Assembly: GCA_020024815.1 (NCBI GenBank)
Contig: JAHHTE010000113.1
Location: forward strand, 1-6,743
Length of the DNA: 6,743 nucleotides
Origin: Mailhella sp.
GTDB lineage: Bacteria; Desulfobacterota; Desulfovibrionia; Desulfovibrionales; Desulfovibrionaceae
Direction of reading: 5' to 3'
Shown: positions 5,312-6,743 of the stretch, one piece after another
How positions within the stretch are numbered: the first letter of the stretch is position 1
Layout of the letters: each line of letters opens with the position of its first letter
The notes under the pieces: generated by a model
The model's database searches: none
Seen by the model: the letters and a program-made list of their open reading frames with translations, nothing else
What the model was told of the DNA's origin: nothing
Program-made: the position numbers and the translations under genes

Positions 5312-6679
5312 ATGGAAGATTTAGCGTATAAAACAAAATCTATTTGGGAAAATTGTGATACAAAAAAACAAAAAGAATTGCATGAATTTGCAAAGCATTA
5401 TGTAAAATTTTTATCAGAAAATAAAACAGAACGTGAATGTATTTCTTCTGCTTTAGAAAAATTACAAGAAGCTGGTTTTTCTGATGATTTAAAAAATAAT
5501 AAGTATGTTACAGTGTTACATAATAAAAGCTTATTTGCTATTCGTAAAGGAAAAAAAGATTTATCTGAAGGTTTTCATGTAGTTACAGCCCATGCAGATA
5601 GTCCACGTCTTGATTTTAAACAAAATCCTTTATTGGAAACAGTGGGGGTTGCACAAGCAAAAACACATTATTATGGTGGAATTTGGAAATATCAATGGCT
5701 TGCTCGTCCGCTTGCAATACATGGAGTTGTAATAAAGCAAGATGGGGAAGTAGTAAATATTGTTATTGGAGAAAAAGCTTCTGATCCTGTTTTTACTATT
5801 TCTGATTTGTTACCTCATTTGGGTAAAGAGCAAGTAACGCAAACAGTGGCAAAAGCTTTTCCAGCAGAAAAATTAAATATTTTGATTGGGCATTGTCCAC
5901 TTGCTAAAAAAGGAAAAGAAAAAGAAGAAAATCCAATAAAAGCCCATGTATTACAATTATTATTTAAAAAATATGGTATAAAAGAAGAAGATTTATTATC
6001 AGCTGAAATTCAAGTAGTGCCAGCAGGTGAGGCTCGTTTTGTTGGTTTAGATAGTGCGTTAGTTGGTGGATATGGGCAAGATGATAGAATTTGTGTCTAT
6101 ACAGCATTAAAAGCGTTTTTAGAAGTTGAAGAACCTGAACATGCAATATGTTTAATGCTTTGGGATAAAGAAGAAATAGGATCTGAAGGTACAACTGGTG
6201 CAAGTTCTCGCTTTTTTGAATATTGTATTCAAGATGTTATTGCTGCTTGGTCTCCAAAAACAACATTAAGCAAAGTAATGCTTCATAGTCGTGCGATTTC
6301 TGCTGATGTGCATGCTGCCATAGACCCTGATTGGCAAGAATTACATGAAAAACAAAATTCTTCTATAATAGGGCGTGGTCCAACTATTTGTAAATTTACT
6401 GGATCTGGTGGTAAATATGGAGCAAATGATGCCCACCCTGAATATGTTGCATGGCTAAGAAATATTTTTGCAGAAAAGGAAATTCCTTGGCAAATGGCTG
6501 CACTTGGTAAAGTGGATCATGGTGGTGGCGGAACAGTGGCTTTATTTTTAGCTGTTTATGGTCTTAATACTATTGATATGGGACCTTCTTTGCTTGGTAT
6601 GCATAGTCCTTTTGAAATTTCTTCTGTTGCTGATATTTATTATACAAAAGAAGCATATAAAGCTTTTTATCAAGCATAA
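5312..6679 (+). CDS. M18-family zinc aminopeptidase
   Basis: This is a cytoplasmic dinuclear-zinc exopeptidase that removes N-terminal residues from peptides; M18 enzymes form large dodecameric shells. The 455 residues are of normal length. Family signatures are all present: H94 and D96 in VTAHADSPRLDFK (91-103), the YYGGIWKYQW segment (120-129) typical of the bacterial ApeA-type branch, D257 in GQDDRICVYTAL, E287-E288 in WDKEEIGSEG, D332 and H334 in SADVHAAIDP, and H431 in GMHSPFEISS. Together these give the expected ligand set H94, D257, E288, D332, H431 with E287 as catalytic base. No signal peptide is visible. It is the last gene of the run, 7 bases after selA, and shares no obvious pathway with its neighbours; peptide recycling is the likely role. 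The substrate preference (acidic or neutral residues) cannot be read from the sequence. Confidence 0.93.
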   Translation: MEDLAYKTKSIWENCDTKKQKELHEFAKHYVKFLSENKTERECISSALEKLQEAGFSDDLKNNKYVTVLHNKSLFAIRKGKKDLSEGFHVVTAHADSPRLDFKQNPLLETVGVAQAKTHYYGGIWKYQWLARPLAIHGVVIKQDGEVVNIVIGEKASDPVFTISDLLPHLGKEQVTQTVAKAFPAEKLNILIGHCPLAKKGKEKEENPIKAHVLQLLFKKYGIKEEDLLSAEIQVVPAGEARFVGLDSALVGGYGQDDRICVYTALKAFLEVEEPEHAICLMLWDKEEIGSEGTTGASSRFFEYCIQDVIAAWSPKTTLSKVMLHSRAISADVHAAIDPDWQELHEKQNSSIIGRGPTICKFTGSGGKYGANDAHPEYVAWLRNIFAEKEIPWQMAALGKVDHGGGGTVALFLAVYGLNTIDMGPSLLGMHSPFEISSVADIYYTKEAYKAFYQA

Positions 6680-6697
6680 TTTAAATTAATGTTATTT

Positions 6698-6735
6698 TTT
6701 GAGAGGAGAACTTTTGAAAAAGTTCCCCTCTCAAA
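6698..6735. repeat. Strong imperfect hairpin after the operon
   Basis: GAGAGGAGAACTTTT (6701-6715) and AAAAGTTCCCCTCTC (6718-6732) pair with a single A-C mismatch around a 2-base GA gap; in practice the innermost pairs open to a 4-6 base loop. Flanking TTT and AAA extend the stem to 18 bp. The hairpin lies 18 bases after the aminopeptidase stop and probably marks the end of the operon transcript. However, on the plus strand it is followed by AAACTCTCCCC rather than a T-run, and on the minus strand by A-rich sequence, so it is not a standard intrinsic terminator in what can be seen. It may act as an mRNA 3'-end stabiliser or be a copy of a dispersed intergenic repeat that continues past the window. 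Confidence 0.7.
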
Positions 6736-6743
6736 CTCTCCCC

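Noticed and set aside
5964..6203. Minus-strand open frame within the aminopeptidase gene
   Set aside because: Antisense shadow with a Leu-rich, His-rich product and no independent support.
6698..6743. Classic rho-independent terminator
   Set aside because: The stem is strong but no T-run follows on either strand within the window, so only the hairpin itself is claimed.

Overview
This is a strongly AT-rich bacterial window carrying seven protein-coding genes and no RNA gene, insertion sequence, phage gene or CRISPR array that I can see. The combination of nickel-hydrogenase maturation (hypA, hypB), selenocysteine synthesis (selA), a bifunctional-type FolC and a YqiA-like esterase points to an anaerobic, hydrogen/formate-metabolising bacterium. 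The terminal hairpin, with GAACTTTT/AAAAGTTC arms flanked by GAGAGG/CCTCTC, resembles intergenic hairpins I associate with Desulfovibrionaceae. A low-GC member of that family (a Lawsonia-like lineage) is my best guess, held with low confidence because no search was possible.

Layout. Bases 1-97 hold no gene. On the minus strand lie a GntR/FCD-family regulator (98-781) and, upstream of it in the same direction, a YqiA/UPF0227-type alpha/beta hydrolase (888 to about 1478). A short divergent control region (about 1479-1544) separates these from a tightly packed plus-strand run: hypA (1545-1901), hypB (1913-2572), folC (2589-3911), selA (3919-5304) and an M18 aminopeptidase (5312-6679). The gaps in that run are 11, 16, 7 and 7 bases, so it is almost certainly one operon. 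The window ends in an 18-bp imperfect hairpin.

How the genes fit together. HypA and HypB deliver nickel to [NiFe]-hydrogenases. SelA makes selenocysteinyl-tRNA, which such bacteria use for formate dehydrogenases and [NiFeSe]-hydrogenases. FolC makes and polyglutamylates the folate that carries one-carbon units. The set therefore reads as a cofactor-supply operon for hydrogen and formate metabolism, with a housekeeping peptidase at its end. This link is inferred from neighbourhood.

Nothing here looks like a wholly new system. The points most worth a second look are at the gene starts. Two genes (hypA and gntR) lack a Shine-Dalgarno sequence and have a good -10 box 7-9 bases before the start codon, which predicts leaderless or nearly leaderless mRNAs. 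In the 66-base hypA/yqiA interval, the two predicted promoters lie antiparallel on the same DNA. Smaller oddities are a substituted metal-ligand position in the FCD regulator and divergent active-site loops in FolC.
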